From Luteolibacter sp. Y139 (lineage in GTDB: Bacteria > Verrucomicrobiota > Verrucomicrobiia > Verrucomicrobiales > Akkermansiaceae), in contig NZ_JBBUKT010000003.1 in NCBI RefSeq assembly GCF_038066715.1, positions 124,001 through 188,000 of the forward strand: 64,000 bases of DNA, in the 5' to 3' direction. Shown piece after piece: positions 1-8,323 of this stretch. The notes below the pieces were generated by a model. The model did no database searches and was not told the DNA's origin. It saw nothing but the letters and a program-made list of their open reading frames with translations. The position numbers were made by a program, and so were the translations under genes. Position 1 is the first letter of the stretch; the number at the start of each line of letters is the position of its first letter.

Positions 1-2
1 GG

Positions 3-1580
3 GAAGGCGACTCGGGGAAACGGGCGATCGCTGCGGTTCGAGAGGCCTGGGGAATCAAGCCTTCCCCGGGGCTTAGGAATGAAGCGATCGCCGCGCTCTC
101 GCTGCCGGGTGTCGAATTCTTGCCTGCGCTCGGAGGAGACCTCCCGGCCCCGCCCACCGGAGAGCTATCCGTTGCCGATCCTTCAGGCCGTCGCCGCGCC
201 GTCGTCCGTCATCTGCCCGGTGGACGCGCCGATGCCATCGACATCGTGTCGGTCTCTGACGGCAAGGTACTCCACGAACTCAAGAACGACCACCGCATCA
301 CCTGCCTCGACTGGTCGGGCGAGCTGCTCATCGCCGGAGGCAAGTCGATCCGGCTGGTGCAGGTGTGGGATACCACCACCGGCCAGCGCCTGCATCGTTT
401 CGGCGGCCACAATGCCGACCTCGGAGCGGTCGCCTTCCGCCCCGGCGGCCAGGAGTTCGTCAGCATCGCCCGGGATGGCATGCTGAAGGTCTGGCACGCC
501 GGCCTAGGTGCGGAGCTGCTGCGCGTGACCGGCTTGCCCGAGCATGCCGGACCGGTCGCGTGGTCGGAAGACGGCACCGTCCTGCGCGTGCGCCGCTCGG
601 ACGGCAGCGCGGTCGATGGCTTCCGCTTCCAGTGGCCGCGTTTTCTCACCGTGGTCGGTCCCGGAGCGCCCGAACCGCGATCGGAGAACATCGATAGCCT
701 GCACCTCGATGCCTCCGGCCGGGTCGCCGTCACGGTGGATGAAAAGGTCTGCCGACTGTGGTCACTCGCCGAGGGCCGTGAAGTGGCGCGATTCCCAAAG
801 GTCGACGTCGAGTGGATGTCCGCCGCACTCACCCCGGAGACCTTGTGGCTGTGCAGCTGGAATGTGGGGCTCCGGCGAATCCCACTTTCCCCCGGTGCGT
901 GGCCCGCCGTCACCGACCTGCAAGCCACGAAAATCGGCCCCGGTCCGCTGCTGGTCGCGACGTCCCGGGATGGAAAATTCCTGGCCCTCACCAAAAACGA
1001 CGAGGATCCGAAGAACGACCGCGTGCTTCTCGTTTCCACCGCCGACTTCTCGATCCGGAACCTCCCGCAGCAAGACCCCTACTGCGCCGCCTTTTCGCCG
1101 GATGGAACCCTGCTCGTCACCGGCAGCTTCCGCGTCCCCGGTGCCACCTTGCACTCCCTGCAAGGCGGATCACCCCGGCCGCTGGATCACCCCGGCCTCG
1201 TGCTCGGAGCCCTCTTCACCGACGACGGCCATTCCCTCTGGCTCTGGGGCGACCACGCCGTGACGCGCTGGAACACCGCCACGTGGAAATCCGAGACCGT
1301 GCTCACCGGCCAAGCGCCGAACGGCTTCACCGTCTCGCCGGATGGCACCCTCGCCGCCAGCGCCACCCGCCGCGCCGTCATCCTCCACCGCACCAGCGAT
1401 CTCGCGGAAATCGCCCGCCTCGAAATCCCCGCCGCCGTCGGCGAGGTCGGCATGCCCACGCTCACCTTCAGCCCGGACGGCCATCACCTGGCAATCCACG
1501 TCGAAGACGGCGCGGTCATCTCATGGGACCTCCCTACCCTGCGTGCCGAACTCGCGAAGCTCGGGATGGACTGGGAGTGA
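3..1580 (+). CDS. WD40-repeat protein, C-terminal part; 5' end outside the window
   Basis: The frame is open from the first bases, so the gene starts upstream and only its C-terminal part is visible. The translated stretch holds WD40 beta-propeller blades with recognisable GH...W(D) spacing, for example a blade near position 410-500 containing GHNADLGAVAFRPGG and ending LKVWHA. The segment before the first blade (AWGIKPSPGLRNEAIAAL) resembles the linker between the kinase and propeller of large Verrucomicrobiota/Planctomycetota Ser/Thr kinases, so the missing part is probably a kinase domain. That is inference from family resemblance; no kinase residue is visible here. WD40 propellers act as protein-interaction platforms. 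A strong hairpin follows the stop codon. Confidence 0.8.
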   Translation, partial: EGDSGKRAIAAVREAWGIKPSPGLRNEAIAALSLPGVEFLPALGGDLPAPPTGELSVADPSGRRRAVVRHLPGGRADAIDIVSVSDGKVLHELKNDHRITCLDWSGELLIAGGKSIRLVQVWDTTTGQRLHRFGGHNADLGAVAFRPGGQEFVSIARDGMLKVWHAGLGAELLRVTGLPEHAGPVAWSEDGTVLRVRRSDGSAVDGFRFQWPRFLTVVGPGAPEPRSENIDSLHLDASGRVAVTVDEKVCRLWSLAEGREVARFPKVDVEWMSAALTPETLWLCSWNVGLRRIPLSPGAWPAVTDLQATKIGPGPLLVATSRDGKFLALTKNDEDPKNDRVLLVSTADFSIRNLPQQDPYCAAFSPDGTLLVTGSFRVPGATLHSLQGGSPRPLDHPGLVLGALFTDDGHSLWLWGDHAVTRWNTATWKSETVLTGQAPNGFTVSPDGTLAASATRRAVILHRTSDLAEIARLEIPAAVGEVGMPTLTFSPDGHHLAIHVEDGAVISWDLPTLRAELAKLGMDWE

Positions 1581-1597
1581 CCACATGGACATACGAT

Positions 1598-1644
1598 GGA
1601 TTCCGCTTTTACGGTATGTATAGGATACCGGAAAAGCGGAATCC
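1598..1644. repeat. 20-bp inverted repeat (stem-loop) between two genes
   Basis: Positions 1598-1617 and 1625-1644 are reverse complements over 20 bases with one mismatch (the T at 1612-1613 area against G), separated by a 7-base loop. It lies 18 bases after the WD40 stop and 31 bases before the next ATG. No T-run follows on either strand, so it is not a classical intrinsic terminator. It could be a Rho-independent-like pause, an mRNA 3'-end stabiliser, or a copy of a dispersed palindromic element. Confidence 0.7.
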
Positions 1645-1675
1645 CGCCTGAGTGCCTTGCGACAGCGGTTTACGA

Positions 1676-2665
1676 ATGGAAAGCTCCGCCGTGCCGCATC
1701 GCTGGAGCCCGCTGCTGAAAGCAACCGCCGGAAGGGTGCCTGTGGCATTGCTGGCAATCGCAGCCTTGGGCACGGCAGGTTCGCCACTGGGCATTTGGTC
1801 GAGCCACATCGAGCGCATGAGCCACTTCCGCTGGTGGTGGCTCGGGCTGCTTGTGGCACTTGCCAGCTGGTTTTTCAGGAAGCAGAGACGTGCCTTGGCT
1901 GCGATTGCGGCAGCACTGACCGCATGGGCTGCCATCCCCTTGGGGCCCTACTGGATCTCCCATCCCAAGGTCGCGAGTGAAAACGCGCTGAAGTTCCTCG
2001 CTTGGAACGTCCTTTGGGAGAACCCGACAAAAGACCTCGCGCTGCCTTGGCTGGGCCATCAGGAGGCGGACGTCCTTCTCCTCACCGAATGCACGGACGA
2101 GTGGCGCCAGAGGCTCTCGCCGCTGAAGGAAAAGTATCCCTTCCAGATCTCTAGCGGCCGCGACGGGGCGGAAGGCATGTGGCTCTTGAGCCGCTATCCT
2201 TTGGATGTGCCCGACGCTGACGGCATCGCTGCGGACAAGCCGTGGATTTCCACCCTCATGCATGCACCCGGCGGACCAGTCCGGATCCTCGGCATGCATC
2301 CCCGCACCCCGCGCGCGGGGCAGCGCTTCGACCAGCGGAATCAGCAATACGACCACGCGGCGGACATCGCGGCCAACGCCGGAACACCGGTGGTCCTTCT
2401 CGGCGATCTGAACTGCACCCCGTTTTCGCCATGGTTCCAACGCCTGCTGAAACGCGGGAAACTCCACGATTCAGCACTGGGCTTCGGCCTCCCTTCGACG
2501 TGGCACAGCAATGGCATCGGCCTGCCCATCGACCACATCCTCGTCAGCAGCGACTGGCAAGTGGTGGAAAGGAAGGTTCACCCGGACTGGATGGGCTCCG
2601 ACCATCGCCCGGTGATCGCGGTGCTGGCCCTTTCTTCCTCGCCCGACCGCAACGACAAGCAGTAG
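1676..2665 (+). CDS. membrane-anchored endonuclease/exonuclease/phosphatase family protein
   Basis: 329 aa from the ATG at 1676; a GTG 24 bases upstream is in frame but less likely. Three hydrophobic segments fill roughly residues 18-92. An EEP (DNase I-like) domain follows: the LAWNV strand that opens the fold, an acidic TEC motif, GDLNCTPFS near residue 245 (Asp/Asn pair for metal and phosphate) and the C-terminal GSDHRPVI, which supplies the Asp-His pair typical of the family. Membrane EEP proteins of this shape are common and usually uncharacterised; substrates may be nucleic acids, phospholipids or sugar phosphates. The next gene starts 22 bases after the stop, so cotranscription is possible. 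Confidence 0.85.
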   Translation: MESSAVPHRWSPLLKATAGRVPVALLAIAALGTAGSPLGIWSSHIERMSHFRWWWLGLLVALASWFFRKQRRALAAIAAALTAWAAIPLGPYWISHPKVASENALKFLAWNVLWENPTKDLALPWLGHQEADVLLLTECTDEWRQRLSPLKEKYPFQISSGRDGAEGMWLLSRYPLDVPDADGIAADKPWISTLMHAPGGPVRILGMHPRTPRAGQRFDQRNQQYDHAADIAANAGTPVVLLGDLNCTPFSPWFQRLLKRGKLHDSALGFGLPSTWHSNGIGLPIDHILVSSDWQVVERKVHPDWMGSDHRPVIAVLALSSSPDRNDKQ

Positions 2666-2687
2666 TTCTGCAGGTCGTTCACCGCCG

Positions 2688-3521
2688 ATGAAATCCCTGA
2701 GATCCACTCCTCTTTCCGGAATTGCCGCGGCGCTGCTGTCACTGGCCTGCGTCGCCCTGCCGGTTCCGTCCGCCGCCGCCGAACTCTCACCGGCCACGCA
2801 ATTGGAGCATGATCTGATCTCCGGCACTCATGGGGACAATTTGAAGAAGGCCGGCCAGCCCCTCGCCGATCTGGACTCCAAGTTCAGGACCGCCCTGGAG
2901 AAATACCGCGCGGAAACCCAAGCCGCGGGCAAACTCGATGCGGTTGAGAAAATCGACGCAGCCCTCAAAAGCTTCGACGCCGGCAACCCACCGACGGCCG
3001 ACTCATCCGACCCGGAACTCGCCAAGCTCGGAAAGGCCTACCTCGAAAAGCGCACCAAACTGGAAGTCTCTCTCAAGGCTGCATTCATCGACGCTTGGAC
3101 CCTGCATCGGCAGAAGCTCGAAGGACTGGTGACCCGGCTTACCAAGGAGGGCAAGATCGACGATGCGAAGATCGTTCGCGATGAAGCCAGCGCAGTTGAA
3201 AAAACCATCGCGAACCTTTCCGGCAAGCCGCTGATCAAATCCGCCAGGGACCTGATCCTCTCAACGGAATGGGAGGCGAAGCAAGTGGGCGAGAAACCTT
3301 GGACGGTCAAATTCCACGAAAACGGCACCGCCACGCGCGGCGGTGGCGACAAGGGTAAGGAGACCGTCGCATGGAAGTGGAAGATCGAGGACGAGAAGAT
3401 CCTCTGGTGCCACTGGCCCTCCAATGGATGGGTAAAATTCCAGATCCCCGACTTGCGGGCATCCAAGCTCGAAGGCGTCAGCAAGGGCGGCGACAAGTGG
3501 TCGCTCACGCCGCCCTTCTAA
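2688..3521 (+). CDS. secreted hypothetical protein with helical middle and C-terminal beta domain
   Basis: 277 aa with an N-terminal signal peptide (hydrophobic core around residues 10-30, cleavage after AAA near 31). Residues about 35-175 are charged and helical, alternating Lys/Asp/Glu with Ala and Leu, and could form a coiled coil. The last about 75 residues (WEAKQVGEKPWTVKFHENG onward) read as a small beta domain with several Trp residues. The same pattern of helical repeat plus Trp-rich tail occurs in uncharacterised verrucomicrobial exported proteins, but I cannot name a family. It ends 12 bases before the stop of the converging GNAT gene. Confidence 0.75.
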   Translation: MKSLRSTPLSGIAAALLSLACVALPVPSAAAELSPATQLEHDLISGTHGDNLKKAGQPLADLDSKFRTALEKYRAETQAAGKLDAVEKIDAALKSFDAGNPPTADSSDPELAKLGKAYLEKRTKLEVSLKAAFIDAWTLHRQKLEGLVTRLTKEGKIDDAKIVRDEASAVEKTIANLSGKPLIKSARDLILSTEWEAKQVGEKPWTVKFHENGTATRGGGDKGKETVAWKWKIEDEKILWCHWPSNGWVKFQIPDLRASKLEGVSKGGDKWSLTPPF

Positions 3522-3533
3522 CCGGATGCCCCT

Positions 3534-4394
3534 TCAGCACTGGATCGACGGGAAATGCGCCCCGGTGGGCGGAGTGTAGTCGCCGAATGACATGTACGAG
3601 AGCACCTTGCCGGTGCGGTGGCCAGCAGCCATCGCCTTGCGGAAGAGGCCGGTGCGGGCCATCGGGCAGATGTACTTGGCCACCGGTGGCGGCAGGTGAC
3701 GGGCGGCCTGGGAAGCCAGGCCGAGCAGGTCTTCATCGGTCTCGGCACCCGCGTGACCGAACAAGGTCGCGAAGAGATAGGCGACCGGCTTTCCGCCGCG
3801 GAGCTTGAGGAAACCCGGCACCTGAAACTCGATCAGCTGCGCTGCATCGCCTGCGCGCGAGAAGCCGTAGGCGAGGCGCGAAAGTTCGGCGATCACTGGC
3901 AGGTCATCTCCGGTAATCGGCCGGACCTCCGGATCCTCCTCCGCTGCGGGCGCCGCCTGCATCAGCACCGCGCTGTCCCGCCAATCGAAGCCGAGAGCAG
4001 TGTAAAGCGACAGCGAGGTGATATTGAGCGCCTCTTGGAAAAGCCGCACCTGCCGGATCTCCCGCCGCCGGGCTTCATCGATCACCCACTGCATCAGCGC
4101 CCGGCCGATCCCTTTCGACTGCACTTTCGGGTCGACGGTGATCGGCCCCACACCTGCGACCTCATCGGCGAAGGTCAGGAAATTCGAGCCGATGATTTCG
4201 CCATCCAGCACCGCCATCACGCCGGTGTAGTCGGGCCGCTGGACGGTCTGGCCGATGATCATTTCCCCGACTTCGGGAGCGGGAATATCCCTCTCGACCC
4301 CGCAGCGGTCGTGCAGGGCGGAAAAGGCTTCGTGGCAAATGACGGAAAGCCGCGGGATGAATTCCGCGATCGCGGGGACGAGTTCGAGCGCCAT
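3534..4394 (-). CDS. GNAT-family N-acetyltransferase
   Basis: 286 aa, about twice a minimal GNAT domain. The acetyl-CoA-binding motif is visible near residue 90 as QSKGIGRALM after the beta4 strand VGPITVDP, and the typical later strand with LYTALGF follows. The C-terminal half has partial similarity to a second, degenerate GNAT half (PITGDDLPVIAELSR), so this may be a tandem GNAT fold. The acceptor substrate cannot be told from sequence. It lies 51 bases downstream of a small membrane-protein gene on the same strand and converges with the secreted hypothetical gene before it. Confidence 0.85.
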   Translation of the reverse strand: MALELVPAIAEFIPRLSVICHEAFSALHDRCGVERDIPAPEVGEMIIGQTVQRPDYTGVMAVLDGEIIGSNFLTFADEVAGVGPITVDPKVQSKGIGRALMQWVIDEARRREIRQVRLFQEALNITSLSLYTALGFDWRDSAVLMQAAPAAEEDPEVRPITGDDLPVIAELSRLAYGFSRAGDAAQLIEFQVPGFLKLRGGKPVAYLFATLFGHAGAETDEDLLGLASQAARHLPPPVAKYICPMARTGLFRKAMAAGHRTGKVLSYMSFGDYTPPTGAHFPSIQC

Positions 4395-4445
4395 GGCGCG
4401 ATTGAATCGCCCACGTGCGGACCTTTCAATGGTCCCTTTGGCCCA

Positions 4446-4772
4446 TTAGTGCTTGGTCCGGCGAAACGCGTGGGCCCACTTGTGCTCCCACACGTGCAGC
4501 CACGGGTGAGCCCCGTGCTGATCGGACGCCTCATGCGCCGCATAGGCGACTCCCGCCACCCACAGCAGCGGCACCAGGATCAGCGACAGGCCGATCGTGG
4601 CGAACGAGAGCCAGAGGGCGCAGAAGACCATCAGCACGTTGCCGACGATCATGATGGCGAGGCCGTCGACATAGTGGTGCTTGTAGAGGTGCCCCAGGCC
4701 GGGGACCACACTGAGCAGGGCGGCAACCTTGTTGCGGTCCACGTCCCGCCAGGCATCGAACAATTCCTTCAT
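4446..4772 (-). CDS. small integral membrane protein
   Basis: 108 aa. The frame is open further upstream, but the ATG ending at 4772 is preceded by a clear ribosome binding site (AAGGAG about 11 bases upstream), which decides the start. The protein has a charged N-terminus (MKELFDAWRDVDRNK), a first hydrophobic segment with PGLGHLY that resembles TM2-type small membrane proteins, two more hydrophobic segments, and a His/Trp-rich C-terminal tail (HPWLHVWEHKWAHAFRR). Function unknown. The histidine-rich tail might bind metal or heme, which is only a guess. Confidence 0.75.
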   Translation of the reverse strand: MKELFDAWRDVDRNKVAALLSVVPGLGHLYKHHYVDGLAIMIVGNVLMVFCALWLSFATIGLSLILVPLLWVAGVAYAAHEASDQHGAHPWLHVWEHKWAHAFRRTKH

Positions 4773-4924
4773 GGGATTCAAAGCTCCTTTCTCACCTTGC
4801 AGGTTGGCATGGCGATCGCCAGGAAGCAAGAAGCCTGTTTGGGTTACCCAATCGGGGTGAAATGATCGCCCCCGCGGTTCCGTTCTTGGCGTTACGCCAT
4901 CCGGCCACTCAAAATACCGTCAGC

Positions 4925-5734
4925 ATGAAAACGCCGTCCATCCTCGCCCTCCTTGGTGCATTCGCCCTCTCCGCCTCCGCCCAGGAAGTCAAACCGCTCA
5001 AGGTGATGCTCCTCACCGGCGGCTGCTGCCACGACTACAAGACCCAGAAGGACATCCTGAAGAAGGGCCTGGAAGAACGGATCAATGTCACCGTGGAGCA
5101 GATCCACGTGGATGACGGCAGCACCAAGCCGCCGCTCCCGATCTATGGCAATCCCGACTACGCCGCCGGCTACGATCTGGTCATCCACGACGAGTGCGCC
5201 GCCGACGTGAAGGATCTGGAGGTCGTGAAAGGCGTGGTGAAGCCGCACCTTGATGGCATCCCGGCCATCGCCCTCCACTGCGCCATGCACTGTTACCGCG
5301 TCGGCGAGTACCAGAAGAAGGCCACCAAGGACGAGGACACGACTTGGTTCGACCTGCTCGGCCTGCAGTCCAGCGGCCACGGTTCCCAGAGGCCGATCGA
5401 CATCAAGTTCACCGACACCAGCCACCCGATCACCAAGGGAGCCAAGGATTGGACCACGGGGAACGAGGAGCTCTACAACAACATCGACATCCACAAGAGC
5501 GCCACGCCGCTCGCCACCGGCACCCAGGATAAGTCCACGACCGTGGTCGTGTGGACGAACCTCTACGGGCCGAAGAAGACCCGCGTCTTCGCCACCACCA
5601 TCGGCCACAACAACGACACGGTGAGCGACGCACGCTATCTCGACATGGTCGCCAAGGGCGTGCTGTGGGCCACCGACAAGCTCGATGCCCAGGGCAAGCC
5701 GAAGGCGGGCTACGGGCGTCCGGAGAAGAAGTAA
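4925..5734 (+). CDS. secreted ThuA domain-containing protein
   Basis: 269 aa from the ATG at 4925, chosen because it opens a clean signal peptide ending SASAQ; longer in-frame starts add only non-signal sequence. The mature part begins LKVMLLTGGCCHDY and continues with the flavodoxin-like ThuA fold (glutamine-amidotransferase-like class I), including LVIHDEC and ALHCAMHCYR. ThuA proteins are linked to trehalose and other sugar utilisation and are abundant in Planctomycetota and Verrucomicrobiota as exported proteins of unknown reaction. An intrinsic terminator follows. Confidence 0.9.
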   Translation: MKTPSILALLGAFALSASAQEVKPLKVMLLTGGCCHDYKTQKDILKKGLEERINVTVEQIHVDDGSTKPPLPIYGNPDYAAGYDLVIHDECAADVKDLEVVKGVVKPHLDGIPAIALHCAMHCYRVGEYQKKATKDEDTTWFDLLGLQSSGHGSQRPIDIKFTDTSHPITKGAKDWTTGNEELYNNIDIHKSATPLATGTQDKSTTVVVWTNLYGPKKTRVFATTIGHNNDTVSDARYLDMVAKGVLWATDKLDAQGKPKAGYGRPEKK

Positions 5735-5751
5735 TTAAGCAGGGCTTCGCA

Positions 5752-5787
5752 CGGGCGGGAAATTCGGTTTCCCGCCCGATTTGCTTT
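5752..5787 (+). terminator. intrinsic terminator after the ThuA gene
   Basis: An 11-bp perfect stem (5752-5762 with 5768-5778) closes a 5-base loop and is followed by a T-rich tail (ATTTGCTTT). It lies 18 bases after the stop codon. Confidence 0.7.
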
Positions 5788-5884
5788 CGCGTCTTGTAGT
5801 TAGGAAAAGTTGAATGTTAACTAGGGCACGCGCTCGTTCCCCGCAGTGGGAAGCAGCGCGTGCAACCCCCTATCCTAGGAAAAC

Positions 5885-6724
5885 ATGAAGTTCCGCCTAC
5901 TCGTCAGTGCTCTTTTTCTCGCCGCCGGCCTGCGTGCCCAAGCCGGTCTCCCCGTCCGCCCCGAGTGGCTCGCCGGCGTGTCCGAGAACGGCATGCTGGT
6001 AATGTTCGCCAGCGACGCCCCCACGGATGTCACCAAGGTCAAGATCAAGGGCCTCCAGAAGAAGGAGAAGATCCTCGCGATCGATATCCGCCCTGCCAAT
6101 GGCCTGCTCTACGCGCTCGGCAGCAGCAGCCGCCTCTACACCCTCAACTGGGAAACGGGCTATGCCACCCAGGTCGGCAGCGGGACCTTCTCCACGCTGC
6201 TGAATGGCGCCCACTTCGCCTTCGACTTCAATCCAGTGGTGGACCGCATCCGTCTGGTGAGCGATGCCGGCCAGAATCTCCGCCTCAATCCGGACGATGC
6301 TTCCGTTACTTCCGTCGACGCCAGCGTCGCCTACGCCGGCGGCGATCCGAATTTCGGCGACACGCCTTCGATCGCGGCCTGTGCCTACACGAACAACGAC
6401 AACGACCCGGTGACCACCACCACCACGCTGTACGACATCGATGCCTCCCAGGACCTTCTGGTCGTCCAGAACCCGCCGAATTCCGGCACCCTGAACACGG
6501 TGGGTGCCCTCGGCGTGGACGTGACGGAAGTCGCCGGCTTCGACATCGCCGGCAGCAATGGCGTCGCCTACGCCGGCATCGTCGTAAAGGAGGGTAAGAA
6601 GAAAAAATACCGCACCACCCTTTTTACGATCAACCTCACCAACGGCACCGCAACTTCGCTCGGCCACATTGGTGGCCCATGGCCGCTGACCTCGCTCACC
6701 GCGCTGGGACCGGTCGCTGAATGA
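5885..6724 (+). CDS. secreted DUF4394 domain-containing protein
   Basis: 279 aa with a signal peptide (MKFRLLVSALFLAAGLRAQ). The rest matches the DUF4394 pattern: repeated beta-propeller-like strands with the family signatures IDIRPANGLLYALG, FDFNPVVDRIRLVSDAGQNLR and LNTVGALGVDV. DUF4394 domains usually occur in exported proteins, often with a sorting tag; none is visible here. Function is unknown. A strong terminator follows 30 bases after the stop. Confidence 0.9.
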   Translation: MKFRLLVSALFLAAGLRAQAGLPVRPEWLAGVSENGMLVMFASDAPTDVTKVKIKGLQKKEKILAIDIRPANGLLYALGSSSRLYTLNWETGYATQVGSGTFSTLLNGAHFAFDFNPVVDRIRLVSDAGQNLRLNPDDASVTSVDASVAYAGGDPNFGDTPSIAACAYTNNDNDPVTTTTTLYDIDASQDLLVVQNPPNSGTLNTVGALGVDVTEVAGFDIAGSNGVAYAGIVVKEGKKKKYRTTLFTINLTNGTATSLGHIGGPWPLTSLTALGPVAE

Positions 6725-6753
6725 TCACCCGCTCGGCCTGAAATCCGCTTCGA

Positions 6754-6784
6754 AGCCGGAGTCCGTCACAGGCTCCGGCTTTTT
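6754..6784 (+). terminator. intrinsic terminator after the DUF4394 gene
   Basis: Stem 6754-6761 with 6773-6780 (AGCCGGAG/CTCCGGCT), 11-base loop, then a T-run to 6784. Confidence 0.8.
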
Positions 6785-6922
6785 CATGCCCGGATTCCTT
6801 CATGTCCGTGGATCGTCGGGGAGGCTTTGCTTCCAAGATGGCGCTCTGCAACCCTTGTGGAATCGACATTGCGCCGTGTTAGAAACGCTGCTTGGATGGC
6901 AGGGCAACAATCCCCAATCGCC

Positions 6923-7333
6923 ATGTTCAAGGAGTTCAGAGAATTCATCCTCAAGGGTAACATGTTCGACCTCGCGGTCGGCGTCATCATTGCGACCGCG
7001 TTCGGCAAGGTGGTCACTGCTTTCACCGAGCTGCTGCTCTCGGCGATCAGCTTCCCGACCGATTCAACCCAAGTGGGCGCGATCGAGTTGGCAAAGCGGG
7101 TCACCAAGGGTGCCGACGGCAAGGACGTGGTCAAAGCGATCGATATTGCCCCGGTCATCAATTCCTTCATCAACCTGCTGATCGTCGGCTTCGCGCTGTT
7201 CCTGGTGGTGAAGGCCTACAACACCGCCAAGAAGCGCTTCGAGAAACCAGCAGCCCCAGCCGGACCGGAAGAGCTTCCTGCCGACGTGAAGCTCCTCGCC
7301 GAGATCCGCGATCTGCTGAAGAACAAGGCTTGA
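6923..7333 (+). CDS. mscL: large-conductance mechanosensitive channel MscL
   Basis: 136 aa, the normal MscL length, starting at the ATG of MFKEFREFILKG, the classic N-terminal amphipathic helix. TM1 (NMFDLAVGVIIATAFGKVV) is highly conserved, TM2 is INLLIVGFALFLVVKAYN, and the C-terminal bundle helix ends LLAEIRDLLKNKA. It forms a homopentameric inner-membrane pore that opens under tension and protects against hypo-osmotic shock. The end of TM1 and the periplasmic loop differ from the usual sequence: the IMPP-type motif is absent and the loop is charged (ELAKRVTKGADGKDVVKAID). Longer in-frame starts upstream are not needed. Confidence 0.93.
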   Translation: MFKEFREFILKGNMFDLAVGVIIATAFGKVVTAFTELLLSAISFPTDSTQVGAIELAKRVTKGADGKDVVKAIDIAPVINSFINLLIVGFALFLVVKAYNTAKKRFEKPAAPAGPEELPADVKLLAEIRDLLKNKA

Positions 7334-7364
7334 TCCGCGCGCCCGGTCTGCTGGCCTTCCGGCC

Positions 7365-8168
7365 GTGCCTGCCGAGCCCTTCGATTTGACCGACGTCCTG
7401 CCATCCCTTGCGGGGGATGGCTGGCGCGGGATGGCGCGCCGGAGCTTGGAAAACGTGCTCGGACTGACCCGGGTCCGCGCGACCTTCCGCCGTGCTGCCG
7501 CACAACCGGGAGAAGTTTTCACCGAGGCCCTCCACGCCTACGGGCTGGAGGTCGATTGCCCCGGTTTCGACGAAGCGGTACCAGCGACCGGCCCGGTGGT
7601 GGTGGTGGCCAACCACCCTTTCGGCGGGGCGGATGCCATGTCTCTGGGCACCCTGTGCGGGACTCGCCGGCCGGATTCCCTGATGCTGGCCAACCGGATG
7701 ACCGCCGCCATCCCCGGGATCGGGTCGAAAATGATCCCGCTCTCGATCCTGAACGAAGGGGACACGGCCCGTGACAATGCGCGCTCGCTGCGAGCGGCGC
7801 TCCAGCATCTCCGGGCCGGCGGTTTGCTCTCCTGCTTCCCCGCCGGTGAAGTCGCATCATTCCGGGACGGCAAGGTCACCGAGGGACCATGGTCACCCCA
7901 CGTGGCCGCCCTCGCGCTGAAAGCGAAGGCGGATCTGGTGGTGGTCCGCTTTCCCGGCCAAGCGCCGGAATGGTTCCACCAGGCCGGAAAACTGCATCCG
8001 ATGGTGAGGACGGCGCTCCTCCCGCGGGTGCTGCTGGTGATGGATGGCCAAACGGTCCCCTGCCACGCCCAGCGCATTGGTTTTGAAGAAGTCGCGACCA
8101 TGACACCGCAGGATTTATCGGCGTTCCTGCGGGCGCGGGCCATCGGAGAAGAAACTCCGCCCCTGTGA
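7365..8168 (+). CDS. lysophospholipid acyltransferase-family protein (PlsC/GlsA/OlsA-like)
   Basis: 267 aa starting at a GTG, 31 bases after mscL. The acyltransferase signature is present as NHPFGGADA (an NHx-type motif I of the aminolipid O-acyltransferase subgroup), with FPAGEV later as the motif III equivalent. No obvious long TM helix is seen. The subgroup with NHPFG is found next to, or fused with, GNAT-type N-acyltransferases in aminolipid (ornithine, glycine or serine lipid) synthesis, and the next gene encodes exactly such a partner. A simple phosphatidic-acid-type acyltransferase remains possible. Confidence 0.8.
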   Translation: MPAEPFDLTDVLPSLAGDGWRGMARRSLENVLGLTRVRATFRRAAAQPGEVFTEALHAYGLEVDCPGFDEAVPATGPVVVVANHPFGGADAMSLGTLCGTRRPDSLMLANRMTAAIPGIGSKMIPLSILNEGDTARDNARSLRAALQHLRAGGLLSCFPAGEVASFRDGKVTEGPWSPHVAALALKAKADLVVVRFPGQAPEWFHQAGKLHPMVRTALLPRVLLVMDGQTVPCHAQRIGFEEVATMTPQDLSAFLRARAIGEETPPL

Positions 8169-8241
8169 CAAGAACGTCGTCCATCCCCCATCGACCCGCC
8201 CCGAAAATCGGGACTTGATAACATCCACAGCAAGGTTCACT

Positions 8242-8260
8242 CCATCGCCACCGGCGATGG
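8242..8260. repeat. 8-bp hairpin between the two acyltransferase genes
   Basis: CCATCGCC (8242-8249) pairs with GGCGATGG (8253-8260) around a 3-base loop in the 155-base gap. No T-run follows, so termination is doubtful; it could still weaken readthrough into the next gene. Confidence 0.35.
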
Positions 8261-8323
8261 TCGGGATGGAATTCTCAATGAGACTTCCACCGGCGTTTCG
8301 GACATGCTGGCAGGCGAATTGCC

